Positions 10,886 through 21,959 of a DNA stretch of 64,000 bases are shown here, piece after piece. The position numbers and the translations under genes were made by a program. Position 1 is the stretch's first letter. Every line of letters begins with the position of its first letter. The notes below the pieces were generated by a model, which searched no databases, had not been told where the DNA came from, and worked only from the letters and a program-made list of their open reading frames with translations. Where the stretch lies: the NCBI GenBank assembly GCA_942159475.1, contig OW804096.1:104134194-104198193 (forward strand), in the 5' to 3' direction. Origin of the DNA: Sthenelais limicola. Its lineage: Eukaryota; Annelida; Polychaeta; Phyllodocida; Sigalionidae.

Positions 10886-11979
10886 CTACTGCTTGTTGTT
10901 GTTGTTGTAGTTCTGCTTGTTCTGGTTCCGGTCGTAGCCTTTGTACTGGCCGTAGTTGTTCTTCCCCTTGTAGTTGTTGTTGTTGTTGCGGCGGTTGGAA
11001 CCCCGCCTGTTCCCCCCACAGCCCCTGGCGTTTTTTGAGTTCCCTTGTTGGTTGAACTTCGAAGAAAGTTTGTTGGTCACTTCCGCTTTCTTTATCCCTT
11101 CCTCGACATCCACACCCAGCAGATTGGTGGGAGTAGGAGGGAAACGTGCCGTATCTGAGGCTAGGGCTTTGAACCTCTCGGGTAGGAAACCCGCAATATT
11201 GATGCGTCTGGACTTCAACAATTCCTCAGTATTGTGGTAAGATGCTAAGAACATAGTGTCTTTAAGCATGTCCATGGGATCAAACACATTCTGGGGTTTA
11301 AGCGAATCCAGAATGACCTGGGGAGAAAGCACCTCACCTGTGGTGCTTTTTTGGCTGCTAACTTCTCCAGACGACGTACCTCGTTGAGTTGTCTCAGGTA
11401 TTCCACACTGAGGGCATTTGCTGCCGTAGCCATCCCCGTAATCATCTTCATGAAGGTTTCCTGGTGTTTGATTCTGATATTTTCATTCTTTTTGGCATCA
11501 TGATTTAGCAAATCCGAAATAGTATCGGGGACCACAGGGACTTGCAGGCCCGGAGTATTCTCCGGCCTCCCAAACCTGGTCTTGACCTCCTTAATCTTCT
11601 CCTGAGAGACCTCCAGACCCAACACAAAGTTCGTAAAATCAGCAACGTCTTTTTCCAGAGCGGGGGCAATAGAAGTGTCTAACTTGGCCTGTTTCAGAAA
11701 TTCAGCGAAGGGGTTAGGAGTAATGGGGTCGGTTTCAACAGGTTCAGCATCAAGTTCAGGGGGCATGTTGTTTTCCTCTCCAGCTTGGAGAAAATCAGCC
11801 ACAGCTTTAGGTAACTTAGAAACATGAGTGTTCTTACCCATGCCCTTTCCTTTTGAACCTTCAATGACTTCAAACTCATCTCCCTCTTCCCTGAGAGAGG
11901 CGTCATCGCCCGACCCCCGCCCGTAGCAAGCCTCGTGGCTTCTCTTAGCGTGAGGCCGCATGTTATCCTTGTCCGCCAT
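10886..11979 (-). CDS. gag-like ORF of the DIRS-like element, with a 20-nt GT-AG interruption
   Basis: I place the start at the ATG at 11979 (MADKDNMRPHAKRS, good context). The protein has an acidic stretch, a helical middle (ITGMATAANALSVEYLRQ) and an Asn/Gly/Lys/Tyr-rich basic tail (YKGKNNYGQYKGYDRN), plausible for RNA binding. No zinc knuckle is seen. At 11318-11337 a 20-nt segment starting GTGAGG and ending CCCCAG shifts the frame; leaving it out keeps KAPQ-VILDS in one frame. The ORF stops at 10888-10886. Confidence 0.7.
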
Positions 11980-12051
11980 CTTGGTTGAAGCATTATAGGA
12001 TGTGCTTGCGCGCACGTCCGGCAAGGTCTGTGTCCTACTTCTAGACTTGGG

Positions 12052-12357
12052 TCAACTGGGCGACCTCGATCTGGGTCGTCTGGGTGACCTAGATCTGGAC
12101 CTCTCACGATGCGAGGGTCTATGTCTATGGTAACGGGACTTAGACTTGGAGTGGTGACTGGGACGTTTTCTCCCATAACGTTCTGAGGAAGAATCCTCAG
12201 AAGATGACTGTCTCCTGCTTCTGTGGCGAGATCTGGCCCAAGGTTCATAAGAGTCTTGATGACTAGTGCCAAAGTGGTCCCTGAACAGTCCGGTGGCGGG
12301 TCTTTCAGAGTATCTATGCTTAGATGGGGACCTATAGAGTTCTTTCGAATTGGCCAT
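12052..12357 (-). CDS. Arg/Ser-rich ORF upstream of gag
   Basis: A 101-codon ORF from an ATG at 12357 whose second half is dominated by RS/RH dipeptides (SRSRSPRRPRSRSPS). It lies within the DIRS-like element, between an N-terminal acidic ORF and gag. It may be the 5' part of the gag polyprotein in another frame, or a separate small RNA-binding protein. Function not recognised. Confidence 0.45.
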   Translation of the reverse strand: MANSKELYRSPSKHRYSERPATGLFRDHFGTSHQDSYEPWARSRHRSRRQSSSEDSSSERYGRKRPSHHSKSKSRYHRHRPSHRERSRSRSPRRPRSRSPS

Positions 12358-12836
12358 TTGGCCTTAGAGGGGTGCAGCTGATACTAATTTAAGACGGGCA
12401 CCAAGGCCTATCTTGGTGTGGGCGGGGCTCTGACCACAGCTAAAGGCCAGGTCTGGCTAGGTCTATGTGCAGGGCCTGGTGCGGGGCCGGGTGCAGGGCA
12501 GTGTACCCGGCAAGCTGGGCATAGGTCAGTTGGTTCATCTACATATCAGTCTGTAAGATGGACTTGATTTCAGCCATTTAAATTAACCCAATTTATTGAA
12601 TTTCTTGGAGCTGACATGGTATCCAATGAGCTGTGCATAGTGTTGTGTTTTATACCCTCTAATTTGGTGGTTATAATAGATGTTTTTCTATTGCTAAAAT
12701 GACATTAATGTGGGGTCCTCCCTACGTCCATACACTTCCCTATGACACAAAATGTAAACAAATGTTTCTGGCCCCAGTTCTGGTCCAAATTGACCGTGAG
12801 CCTTCATTCTGGCCTCGGTGGGCCAATGGGGATTTC

Positions 12837-13100
12837 TCAATTCGGACCACTTCTATTGAACCTAGGGTCTTTGGCTAGCTTGCTAGGAAACAAATCCCCA
12901 ATCTCGGAAACAATTTTGTCTTTGAGCTCGGGCGGAACAGCCTCTTCCTCTTTGGGTGGCACCTCCACTTTGCTGGGCTTTTTCCCGCCAAGCTGCAGCA
13001 TGGCCGCTGCAGCCACGTTTACGTCTGGCTCAGGTTCGGAATGGATTTCTCCAGAAGATGAACCCTGGGGAGAATTAGGTACTAGATTTACGGTCGACAT
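12837..13100 (-). CDS. small acidic ORF near the 5' end of the DIRS-like element
   Basis: Eighty-seven codons from an ATG at 13100 (MSTVNLVPNSPQGSSS), with PPKEEEAVPPELKDK and a hydrophobic end. It is close to the right inverted repeat, where the first ORF of a DIRS element would sit. No domain recognised; probably gag-associated. Confidence 0.45.
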   Translation of the reverse strand: MSTVNLVPNSPQGSSSGEIHSEPEPDVNVAAAAMLQLGGKKPSKVEVPPKEEEAVPPELKDKIVSEIGDLFPSKLAKDPRFNRSGPN

Positions 13101-13365
13101 GTCAACGAATGCTGAAAAATAAAAGAAAGTGCATTACAATCACCATCATTTGACTAGTACGTGGAAACCTAAGCGGTGCATGTTCGAGACCAAGAGGCAC
13201 TCCGATGGAGCCCTACTAGACCGCTCCTCATCAAATCGAGGAAGGTTTCAAAGAGAAAACTGCAATGCAGTCTTACAAATGAGGGGAAAATGAAAGAAAG
13301 GCGATGTGAGAAAGGCGATGTGAGAAAATCTCACATGCGGTCGCTTCGGCGTACATCTTGAAAAC

Positions 13366-13412
13366 TGAAGGTCGCTGGCTACGCCGCCTATCTCATCTGA
13401 CGAGAGGCAGAC
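13366..13412. repeat. 5' (right) inverted terminal repeat of the DIRS-like element
   Basis: The reverse complement (TCTAGTTCGTCTGCCTCTCG, then GAGATAGGCGGCGTAGCCAG, then CGACCTTCAG) is found in two pieces at the left end of the element, which defines the element's extent. Confidence 0.7.
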
Positions 13413-13483
13413 GAACTAGAATTATGAATTATAACACAAAGTCCTTTATTTACTTAAGAAGTTTCGGCCATTCTTTTTTCACT

Positions 13484-13572
13484 GATGCCGGCGACGACGC
13501 AATAGTGTACATCGTAACGTCGCAACGTTAGTAACGCTAGTAAAAGTCATTGACGACGCATTTTCCCGCCAG
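13484..13572. repeat. dispersed repeat with GATGCCGGCGACGACGCAAT core
   Basis: Shares GATGCCGGCGACGACGCAAT, GCAACGTT-GTAACGC and ACGCATTTTCCCGC-like segments with 20179-20285, inside the repeat that splits the first Gypsy relic. Two copies in one window imply a moderately abundant family. Confidence 0.6.
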
Positions 13573-13634
13573 GACGGATTGTTTAGTTACTTTCTGGATG
13601 TACGGTAATGTAGTCTAGTTCTAGTGTGTGACAA

Positions 13635-14338
13635 TGAAAATTTTCTCAAACCAAACGTAAAAAAGACAAAGTACCAGCTATTTGGTAGTAGAAATCTAGT
13701 GAAAAACTTCACAGATCTCCTCTGAAAATTGACAAGAGTCAGAGCTTTCAAATATTTAGGCACTATTATCAATGGGGGTTTATCGTGGTAAGAACACTTT
13801 GAAAAGCAAATAAGAACAGCTATGTGGAAAATCGGCGATATTCGCCGTAGGAGAAAATTTATGAATAATGTAATATGCTGCCAAATTATGAAGACATGTT
13901 CTACCAATTCTGGAATTTTCCAACTTTTTACTCTTGAATCTTGGTAAGGAAATGAAAAAGAAAATCCCAAAAACATGGAATAAAGCTTTAAGAGTTTTTT
14001 TCGGCCAAACAAACACAAACCATGAATTGGTAACCCTTTCGGGGCTATTACCACTAGAAAAAAGAGCTGAAATCACAGCTTTAAAATTGATTCTTGACAG
14101 ATTTGAACACTACGAAAGTCTAGAGGCAGATGACAGACCCCTCAGAAATAGACAAGCCAAGATGCTAAAAATAAAAAGAGTCAGGAGCGAAAAAACCAGG
14201 ATAAGCGTTTTTTACAAAGGGAAACAGCTGTGGAATAACCTCCCTAAACAACTGCGAATAGAGGAAGATAGAAATACTGTTATAGCAGGGGTTAAAAATA
14301 AATATTGGGAAAATTACATGGAAGAAAACCCGGGGTGA
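13635..14338 (+). pseudogene. LINE reverse transcriptase fragment (second LINE)
   Basis: Three-frame reading gives RT thumb-region sequence with stops: KTKYQLFGSRN, VRAFKYLGTIINGGLSW, then AMWKIGDIRRRRKF. A 134-codon open tail at 13934-14338 follows, with LLPLEKRAEITALKLILDRF and LWNNLPKQLR, the typical end of a non-LTR ORF2. It differs from the fragment at 7.0 kb, so two LINE lineages are present. Catalytic motifs upstream are missing. Confidence 0.8.
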
Positions 14339-14844
14339 AATGGCCCCCAATCTCCTCAGGACAATGAAATCAGGATACGGGAACCACACTTTATAACCTT
14401 TGTCATTAATCATTTATATAATGACACCGGTGTGCAACAGTTGCAGTGGCCGGGGCTAGCGACCGGCTACCTGGGAGGCCCCCCCGCATACTGACCGATT
14501 ATTGAGGAAATTTGACACTTTTATGTATTTTATATTTTATGTTTTATTATCATTCTCATTATCATATGTTTATCAACCGTAAAATTAACAAAATGTGATG
14601 CTCTTACCTCACCAGATAGTAAATCGATTTGAATATAAGGTGAACAGAGTAATACAAACTTGATCATGTTATTTCGATTCATGTTTATTTTCTTTTGCTT
14701 CTCAAAAACCTAACATGTATGACCCCTCTAGTAGGCAACGCACAAAGACACCCGGGTAGGGTACATTTGCGTTTTTCTTTCTTCTCTATATCGTATTTTT
14801 AATTGTAGTTGGCCTCAAATGAAATTTGAAAAAAAAAAAAAAAA
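14339..14844 (+). mobile_element. 3' UTR and poly-A tail of the second LINE
   Basis: Non-coding sequence running from the ORF2 stop to an uninterrupted 16-A run at 14829-14844, the expected retroposed 3' end. Confidence 0.6.
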
Positions 14845-15081
14845 TGTAATAACCATCATGGTTAAAGTCCGGATGAAATAATATGGATGGTTAATTAATG
14901 ATAAATTAATCGCATAATATAAACTGCAAATATCGTCATGGGTTGCAGTGAACATCCTGGTGGAATCCGGAGGTAGACGGAGACGGAGGTGTCCGGATCC
15001 TGAGCTACCCGGAGCTCAATGGAAATGTTCATATAATATATTGGAATCGTTACCCCCAACCAACGAAAAATAAAATTTTAA

Positions 15082-16390
15082 AAGGAGGTTTTTCGCATTG
15101 GGTTATTCACATTGTCCATGATGTCCTCCGCCATTGCAGACACTCCCAGGTCGTCTGGTTCTTGCTCTTTTGGCACTACACTGTCACTTTCAGCCTTTCA
15201 TTCTAAGGCTCTCCGCAGATCTTTTTCACTGGTGTGGCACAACCTCAGCTCATCCTCAAGCACTGTCTGAGAATGCAAAGCGATTTCAATACGCACTTTC
15301 AAGTCCAAAATCTCATCAAGCAAGCGTTTCTGCTCTTCCCCCCATGCTTCACAGTCTTTATTCACATTGCCAAAATGCTCGTAGTCACTATGCAAATGTT
15401 TTAATGCCTCGGCAAAGGAAGCATGTGCTTTGATGAGTTGGCACTGAGCAACAGCCAGATTTTTCACCGCTTCACTATCATTCAACTGATCAAGGTCCAT
15501 GTTAATTTCCTGAAGATCAATAGCAACTACTGGAGCAATATCATTTTCTTGCTTGGACTTTGTCGTCGACAGCACCTCTTTTTCTTTTCTTCCTTGGTAC
15601 ACATGCCCGAGGGAGCAGCCCTCTTGCGAGCAGACATCACCATCCGATCCTTTTCTCCATACTCAGGATTGCTCGCTAAATTGCAGAAACGATCGGCATT
15701 GTTCAAGCAGGGCATACCTGCCTGATGTTGGGAAAGATTGTGAACCCACCTCATATGCCGAACGGAGGAGCACATTCTCAGTTGCTTGTTCTTGCATGGG
15801 CCAGTAGTCTGATGTCTGATTCCACACATATACTCCCACCTATTAGGAAGATGGTTCTCTTCCATATGGCGTAACCAGGCGAGTCGGCTGTGAAGCACCT
15901 TGCCCTCACAGCGAATATAAGGACAGCTACCTCCACCATTGGAGGAACTATCATGGCCTTTGTAAATGACAGAACGCAGCTCCCTATGAGTTTCTTCAGA
16001 GAAAATTCTGGCTATGATACCGTCAATCCATTCCTCATATTTCTGGATGAGATCAGCTTTGGAGATAATGAAGTATATGACCTCTTCAGTCTCTGAATCT
16101 TCTTCCGGATCCACCACAGGAACACATCTACGATGCTTGGTGTCTTTAGGCTTTTTCAATTTCCATATCGGTGGCCTTATCTTGTCGGTAAATTCTGAGG
16201 AAAGCTTTCGATCCCTGCCAGGCGAACTAGAACGGTCGGAACGCCACTCTGAAGAGTTGTGTCTATTTTGCTCAGGCCTTTCTCTCCCCCTGGCATTTGG
16301 AGGCTTCTTATTGTCCTTCTTCTCATGATTCTCACTAGAGAATTTACTGCTACGGTCATAAACCCGGTCTTCTTCACTAGATGAAGGCAT
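15082..16390 (-). pseudogene. unidentified ORF with Cys/His clusters and probable coiled coil
   Basis: I do not recognise this gene. From an ATG at 16390 it reads a Ser/Arg/Glu-rich N-terminus, an acidic-hydrophobic segment (EEVIYFIISKADLIQKYEEW), then two Cys/His clusters: CPYIRC with HMEENH (C-x4-C...H-x4-H), and CKNKQLRMC with HMRWVH. A frameshift in an A-rich tract near 15590 leads into an acidic, probably coiled-coil region (INMDLDQLNDSEAVKNLAVA). One TGA near 15196 precedes an open tail ending near 15082. It may be the gag-like gene of a retroelement or a decayed DNA-binding protein gene. The two breaks suggest it is no longer functional. Confidence 0.5.
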
Positions 16391-16618
16391 TCTTGTACCG
16401 CCAAATCACAGTTATCTTCAAATCTGCAGGTCCGGACAGCTCCAGAGGACATAAGCGAGGTGGATCCTATGTTATCTTCAATGCAAGTGGAACGCTGCTT
16501 GCCGTGCACATGCCCCGCCTGCTTTATATAGGTGCCAACCCGAGCCACACCCAAAAATGATGACCAAATATGGACATACACATGGCGAGGATCCACTCCG
16601 CGCACTTCCATATCCATA

Positions 16619-16828
16619 TTAGGTAACAGATCTTATGAAAAACTCGCTATTACCTCGCAAAATAATAAAATATAAATTCATTCCAGCCACATGGACAAAA
16701 CCCTGATAAAAATCAAAGATTTCATATACTACTCTCTCCATATAAACAGAATGCACATTGCAGCGATCCAAGTCCATCAGCGTCTTGCCGGCAATGGTAA
16801 AACGCTTGTGTGTCGACGTGTCCGCCAT
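16619..16828 (-). other. possible 5' exon with ATGGCGGAC start
   Basis: An ATG at 16828 in CpG-containing sequence opens 69 codons (MADTSTHKRFTIAGKTL). A GAG|GTAATAG possible donor lies near its end, followed by another open frame at 16617-16177 that overlaps the start of the unidentified ORF in a different frame. It could be the beginning of the same broken gene. Weak evidence. Confidence 0.25.
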
Positions 16829-17581
16829 AGTGCTCGCCGACGCAATGTTCCGCTTTGTTTATTTCTTAGCGCGGTGTTTGTTTCCAGAGTTGACCTTGAC
16901 TGGTAATTTGATCATAAAATGCTAAATAATAGCAGTAGAATACATTGTTCATCGTTAAATGTGAAATATTTTATTTCCCTCCAGAATCCCACAAAGCCAG
17001 GGCATCCCCACTCGGGGATACCCGATGACGTAACAATAGGGGTTACCATGTTCTCTATGCAACAATCAACATTGCCATAGAAAGAGCTCGGGTAGAACAC
17101 TCGATAGAGGCACAGCCTCAGTTGTGGTAGCGCGATCGTGGCGTCAACACGTCAAAATTAAATGTGAAATATATATGAAATATATCTCCGGCTTGCTTCC
17201 CTGGGCCCCGAGGAAAGAGGCCACCTCCAGATCAACCGTCCTACCGGCTATGAGCGAGGAAGAGCCATATAAATCTCATTATACTAATATGCCTCAAAGA
17301 AGCTTATCTAACACCTTAGGTTAGCTTGAAATTGTCATTAAAAATGAAAGGAATATTCCCATATGGAAATACACCCAATCATGGTTTCAAAATGGCCGTA
17401 AATCCACCATGGAATAGTATCTTCTCTCCAAGTGTTCACCAAGGGCTTCTTTACGTGTATATGGCTTTCCTGAAGGCAAGGAATAAAATCCAATCTAATT
17501 CAATCTTCCTCCTAAAGCATTGAAGAAAATTATCATTTAAAAAAAACTAAAAATCAGGTGAAACCATATCTTGTGGGAACC
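16829..17581. other. non-coding stretch beyond the Gypsy pol 3' end
   Basis: No gene is supported. It holds a short palindromic-looking piece (CTCGGG near 17010 and 17090). If the Gypsy relic kept a 3' LTR it should lie here, but I found no second copy in the window to prove it. Confidence 0.35.
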
Positions 17582-18547
17582 CTAATCACCCTCGTTCTGG
17601 TCCACATGTACTCGAGCCAATTTATTTGTGCCCTTCACAATGGTATAAGTCCAATCATTCAATTTTTCCTTAACAGGGAAAGGACCTTCCCATCTTCCAC
17701 AGAGAGGCCTTGCTGTTTTTGCTGTGATGTATTTGAAAACCAAGTCTCCAGGAGCAAATTCTCTAGCCATAGTATTCCTGTCATAAATCCTCTTCTAAGC
17801 TATAACAGATTGTTCCAAATTTTTCGCCACAAATTTGTGTGCCTGCAACAGATTCTCCCTGATGTATAACACTTGGTTGTTTGGACATCTGGCTTCAAAA
17901 TCCTCGTCATAATTGCGAAAAATGACTGCAGGAACCATAGAAATTTCTTTCCCAAATGTCAGCAAATTGGGACTACAACCAGTTGAATCATGCGCACTGC
18001 ATCTGTACGCATAGGAAATGTATGGAAGCAGTTGGTCCCAGTTGTTCTTATGGGAATTTGCCAAGCCTGACAAGGCCACTTTCAGAGTCCTAACACACCT
18101 CTCAGCTAATCCATCGGATTGAGGCCTGTAGGGGTTGGTAAAAGTCTTCTTGATCGACATCAGAATGCATGATAATGAAGAAGTAAGGTTGGCACCTCTG
18201 TCTGAATGAATCCGTAGAGGAGCTCCAAACTTCAAGATCCAACCTTCCATCAGGTGAGTAGCATACGTGTCAGCTTGCCAGTTGGGCATAGCAAAAGCCT
18301 CCATATATTTTGAATAATAGTCTTGGACCACCATGAAGCAATCATTCCCTCTGACAGTCAAAGGTAAGTTCACAGCAATGTCCAGAGCTATCCTATCAAA
18401 TCTTGCGCCAGTAATTTCATTATGAAGCGGCATTTTCCCTTTTCTGGGGTAATCTTTCACACGTTGGCAAATATCACAAGAAGCAATCCACCTAGTTAGG
18501 TCGTCCAACATATACGGCCAGAAGAACATTTGCTGCACTTTTCCCAA
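17582..18547 (-). pseudogene. Gypsy integrase core and C-terminal domain
   Basis: The catalytic-core frame (18547-17795) has a zinc-domain remnant (CDICQRVKDYPRKG), the first Asp in LDIAVNLPLT, the second near HSDRGANLTS and the Glu in DGLAERCVRTLK, giving the DDE triad of retroviral-type integrases. The C-terminal SH3-like part (17770-17582) is in a second frame. It would have inserted the element's cDNA. The frame break near 17795 makes it a relic. Confidence 0.85.
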
Positions 18548-18725
18548 GGTTTTCTACCTACCAAAATGGTCTCCCTGAGGAGAACCATGCGACATGTGGA
18601 ATATAGCCATCCTTATCTTCCAGAGCCCAACGAGTACCATGTTTTCTCTGAAAGTGTCTTCGTGATACATCACATAAAGAATCCCATGGCGTATTATCAT
18701 CCTGCTAAGGAGAGCATATAATACT

Positions 18726-19425
18726 CTAAATTCTCTTGATTCTGCACGAATCTCCTGGGGGTGATAACTTCTTTTCATCTCGAATCAATGACTTAATCTT
18801 GGCAATCTCCCTGTCGTCATCTTGATATCGAGCCATTTCCTCCTCTGAGCAAGGAAAAATATCCTGTAAAAACTCCTCAGCTTCTTGCCATCCAGCTGTA
18901 CCTTCATCAACAGAGGTAGCAGCAATGCTTCCCAAAGGACCACACCTTATCGCCTTGCATGTGATACAATCAGGATTTTTGCATTTCCTGATTTTATTCA
19001 TTCTTGAAAGAGCATCGGCATTGCCATGAAATTTTCCTGGTCGGTGGATTATTTTTGACTGATCAACGTCAAAATAAGCTAGAATGGACAACCAACGAAC
19101 CAAAATTCCATCAGCATCTTTGAAATTCAGTACCCATCTCAGTAAAGAATGGTCTTTACGAATGACAAATCTCGGGCCCCAAATGAAATGCTTGAACTTT
19201 TTCAGCGATTTGATTACTGCTAGAAGCTCCCTATGTGTCGTGCAATAATTCCTCTAAGTAGAGTCCAATGATTTGGAGAAATAACAAAGAACTTTTTCCT
19301 CGCCATTCTGAACCTGGGAGAAAATAGAGCCAATAGAAAAATTACTGGCATCAGAATCTAAAATAAATGGATCATTCTCAGTGGGATATCCTAGGATAGG
19401 TTCAGAAATCAATGCTTTTTTAAAC
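18726..19425 (-). pseudogene. Gypsy RNase H and connecting region
   Basis: The region from about 19425 begins with FILDSDASNFSIG, the first RNase H Asp. It is interrupted by stops near 19250 and 19140 and continues as the open frame 19103-18726, with IIHRPGKFHGNADALSR, the last RNase H block, and a CKNPDCITC cysteine cluster. Several stops mean no function remains. Confidence 0.75.
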
Positions 19426-20349
19426 TTTCCCCCGCCTGTTCTTTGTGCGTCCGCGTCGCCCCCTTATTAGGAAAACCGATTCCGCCCATTCCCACCTGGA
19501 TTTCAGACTCACTTGCGTACACATCGCGGTGATTTTACGCTCGCGCAAATTGATAAAAATCTCTATTTCTACTCAAAATATGTTGCCAAAATGTTGGAAT
19601 CCAGAAAGAGCATGCTTTTCTACCCCTAAATATATGTTTATATCAAGTTCAGCCTTTAAATGAGGCAGATATGAGTGAAAGTATTTAGTTACATAAGTAA
19701 ACATTAAAAAAGCTTGCCGACGATTGTAGGCCTACATCTCCTGATGACATCTGGGTTGTGCCTTGTGGCAGGCACATCGCGGGGAATTACGCTCCCGTGA
19801 AATTATAAAAAGTGCTATTTCTACTCAAAACACATTGTCAAGATGTTTAAATTCTGAAAGAGCATGCTTTTCTACCCCCTATATATATATTTAAGTTCAT
19901 CAACATCTGTATTTAAATAAGGAAGATATGAGGCAAACTGTACTGTTACATAAGTAAACAATAGTTTACAGCGAGATTGACAGTTCAGGTGAAATTACCT
20001 CCTGACAGGATAGGTAGAAGTGGAGAAACACACTCAAAATACAATATCAAAATAAAGTAAGCAAGAACAGCCCTTCCTTCCAGGTAGGCCTGTTTAATTT
20101 CATCAGTATTGGTCCAATAGAGAAGATGAGAAGGAAAGTATGTTAGACCTAGGCCTAGACATTCTTTCTAGCCATCCCGATGCCGGCGACGACGCAATAA
20201 CTCCGTATTTTTGTGGTGACGTCTTCTAATTTTTGCAACGTTGGTAACGCACATTAGTGGAGTCCTTAACAACGCCTTTTCCCGCGTGGAGTCGGAATCG
20301 ATTGTCGGAGTGGGAGGGGTCATTATTTGTTAAGGGGATTCGGGGGAAA
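19426..20349. mobile_element. 0.9 kb repeat inserted in Gypsy pol, with internal duplication
   Basis: It separates RT-terminal sequence from RNase H. Its edges show short inverted TTTCCCCCG (19426-19434) and CGGGGGAAA (20341-20349). Inside, about 195 bp at 19520-19715 is repeated at 19770-19965, both with CACATCGCGG and AGAGCATGCTTTTCTACCCC. The right third carries the GATGCCGGCGACGACGCAAT family also seen at 13484. No coding capacity. Exact boundaries and target duplication are uncertain. Confidence 0.55.
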
Positions 20350-21900
20350 CAGTTGTTTCCTTGGTCACAGCCAAAATTTCTTGTTTAAGCAGGCAAAACG
20401 ATTTCTCCTGTGCCTCACTCCAAGCAAATTTCCTATTATCCCTGAGCAGCTGGAACATAGGCTCAGCCTTCTCTGCAAACTCTGGAATGAAATCTCTATA
20501 ATATCCAACATGTCCCAGGAAGGAATGAATATCTTTGATATTTCGTGGCTGTGGCCAATGAGTGATAACTTCAATCTTCTCCGGATCTGGTCTGCTCCCT
20601 TCACTGTTGATTATTCTGCCCAGAAATCTCACAGAACGCTTGAAAAGTTCAAAGACGGTTTTCAAGTTTTTCCTGGCCTCTTCTAGTGATCTTCCATAAG
20701 AAATAATATCGTCCAGGTAAACCATACATTTAGTCCAGCGCAGTCCTTGCAACATATTTTCTACCATGCGTTCAAATGTGGCTGGGGCATTGCATAACCC
20801 AAATGCCATCACATTGAAGCGAAACAAGCCTATATGGGTGACAAAAGCAGATTTATCCTTTGATTCTTCATCCAATTCCACTTGCCAATAGCCTGATTCA
20901 AGATCCAGGGTAGAATAATATAGATTGTTCCCAAGTGCATCAAGACTTTTGTTGATTCTGGGTAAAGGGAACGCATCTTTCTTCGTGATATCATTTAACT
21001 TGTGATAATCCACACAGAATTGAATGGAATTATCCTTCTTCTTGACAAGAACAATCGGAGATGACCAAGGCGAGTCACTCGGCGAAATAACTCCCTTATT
21101 TAACATCTTTATGAGTTCTTCCACTGTTTTTCTCCTACCTATAGGCAAGCGGCGATAGCTCTGCTTGATAGGTTCCGAATCTCCAGTGTTAATGTGATGC
21201 TTCACATTATCCGTCCTGTCTAGGTCTCCTCCAGGCTTTTGGAATATATTGAAAAATTCCAATAAGTTAAATCTAATCAAATCCTTCTCATACACAGTGG
21301 GTATATCACTTTGAGATACCAGCTGTTCCAAATATTGAGGCAAATTATAGGTGGTCAATGCCGAACGATGAGACTTTGTTTCCAGCAGAACAGAAATATT
21401 TTCATCCTCCATCATTGGAACGTATGAAGAATCAGTCTCCAAGGGATCTGTTGATAATCCAATGTTTTCAGCACTTTCTATCTGTGAAACAACTTCAGCA
21501 ATGCCCAGCAATTCGCCTTCCTCCAAGAACTCTGCTTGATTTGTGATATTCATCACAGGCAACATATATGATTTCTCCTCTTCTGTGTATCCTATCATGG
21601 TAGGAAAATTCACCAATCCTCTGTCGTTGTCTACGTACATAGGAGGCTCTACAAGGAAATCACCCTTGCTTATATCATTTGTAGAGCCTGTCCAGATTGC
21701 TTCAACCATCGTCACCGAATTCTCCTTGATCTTCATCTTTTCTTTAACCCTCAGGGCTCCCATTATTCGACACAAATTCACAGAAAATCTTCATTCCACT
21801 TATATCAATCTCCCCAGTTTTGCTTCTAAATGCCATGTCCACTGCCATCTGGAAATCTAAGCCTAATATTCCGGATTCTTTATGGATATGTCCAATGAAA
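20330..21900 (-). pseudogene. Gypsy reverse transcriptase with protease remnant
   Basis: The open frame 21781-20330 carries Gypsy RT motifs: PIVLVKKKDNSIQFCVDYH, LDLESGYWQVEL, VMAFGLCNAPATFE and the catalytic box in MVYLDDIISYG. FLGHVGYYRDFIPEF from the thumb/connection follows. Upstream, in another frame (about 21900-21784), ILGLDFQMAVD resembles the C-terminal part of an aspartic protease. The RT core looks intact, but the ORF runs into the inserted repeat at its 3' end. Confidence 0.9.
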
Positions 21901-21959
21901 AATCTCCAGAAATGCAACTTTTCTCCAAGTTCAAAATGAAAGTTTGCAACACCTGAGAG

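Larger units (their letters stand above)
7598..13412 (-). mobile_element. DIRS-like tyrosine-recombinase retrotransposon, decayed
   Basis: A minus-strand element of about 5.8 kb. Reading 5' to 3' from the right it has gag-like ORFs (13100 to 10886), reverse transcriptase plus RNase H (10805 to 9256) and a tyrosine recombinase (9157 to 8025). Both ends carry related inverted sequences: 13366-13412 matches, inverted, 7669-7712 and 7931-7957. YR instead of DDE integrase, no LTRs and inverted termini are DIRS-group hallmarks. The RNase H is followed by a DVDLFACRANYQ block, also typical of DIRS elements. There are several inactivating changes: frameshifts in RT and YR and a nonsense codon in YR. 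No DIRS-type methyltransferase domain was seen. Confidence 0.85.
17582..21900 (-). mobile_element. Ty3/Gypsy-type retrotransposon pol relic
   Basis: Minus-strand order protease-like, RT, RNase H, integrase is the Ty3/Gypsy order. Pol ends in a stop at 17582. The protease region is only partly recognisable (around 21784-21900) and gag is absent. A 0.9 kb repeat at about 19426-20349 separates RT from RNase H, and other frame breaks lie near 18720-18550, 17795 and 21781. No LTR pair could be found, so the ends are those of the coding match. Confidence 0.85.

Noticed and set aside
10807..11055. Cys/Ser-rich plus-strand ORF (runs of CCCC)
   Set aside because: Antisense shadow of the Asn-rich tail of the DIRS-like gag.
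11694..12272. 192-codon minus-strand ORF
   Set aside because: Overlaps gag and the RS-rich ORF in another frame; composition explained by them.
17000..17581. 3' LTR of the first Gypsy relic
   Set aside because: No second copy within the window and no TG...CA boundary with target duplication that I could defend.
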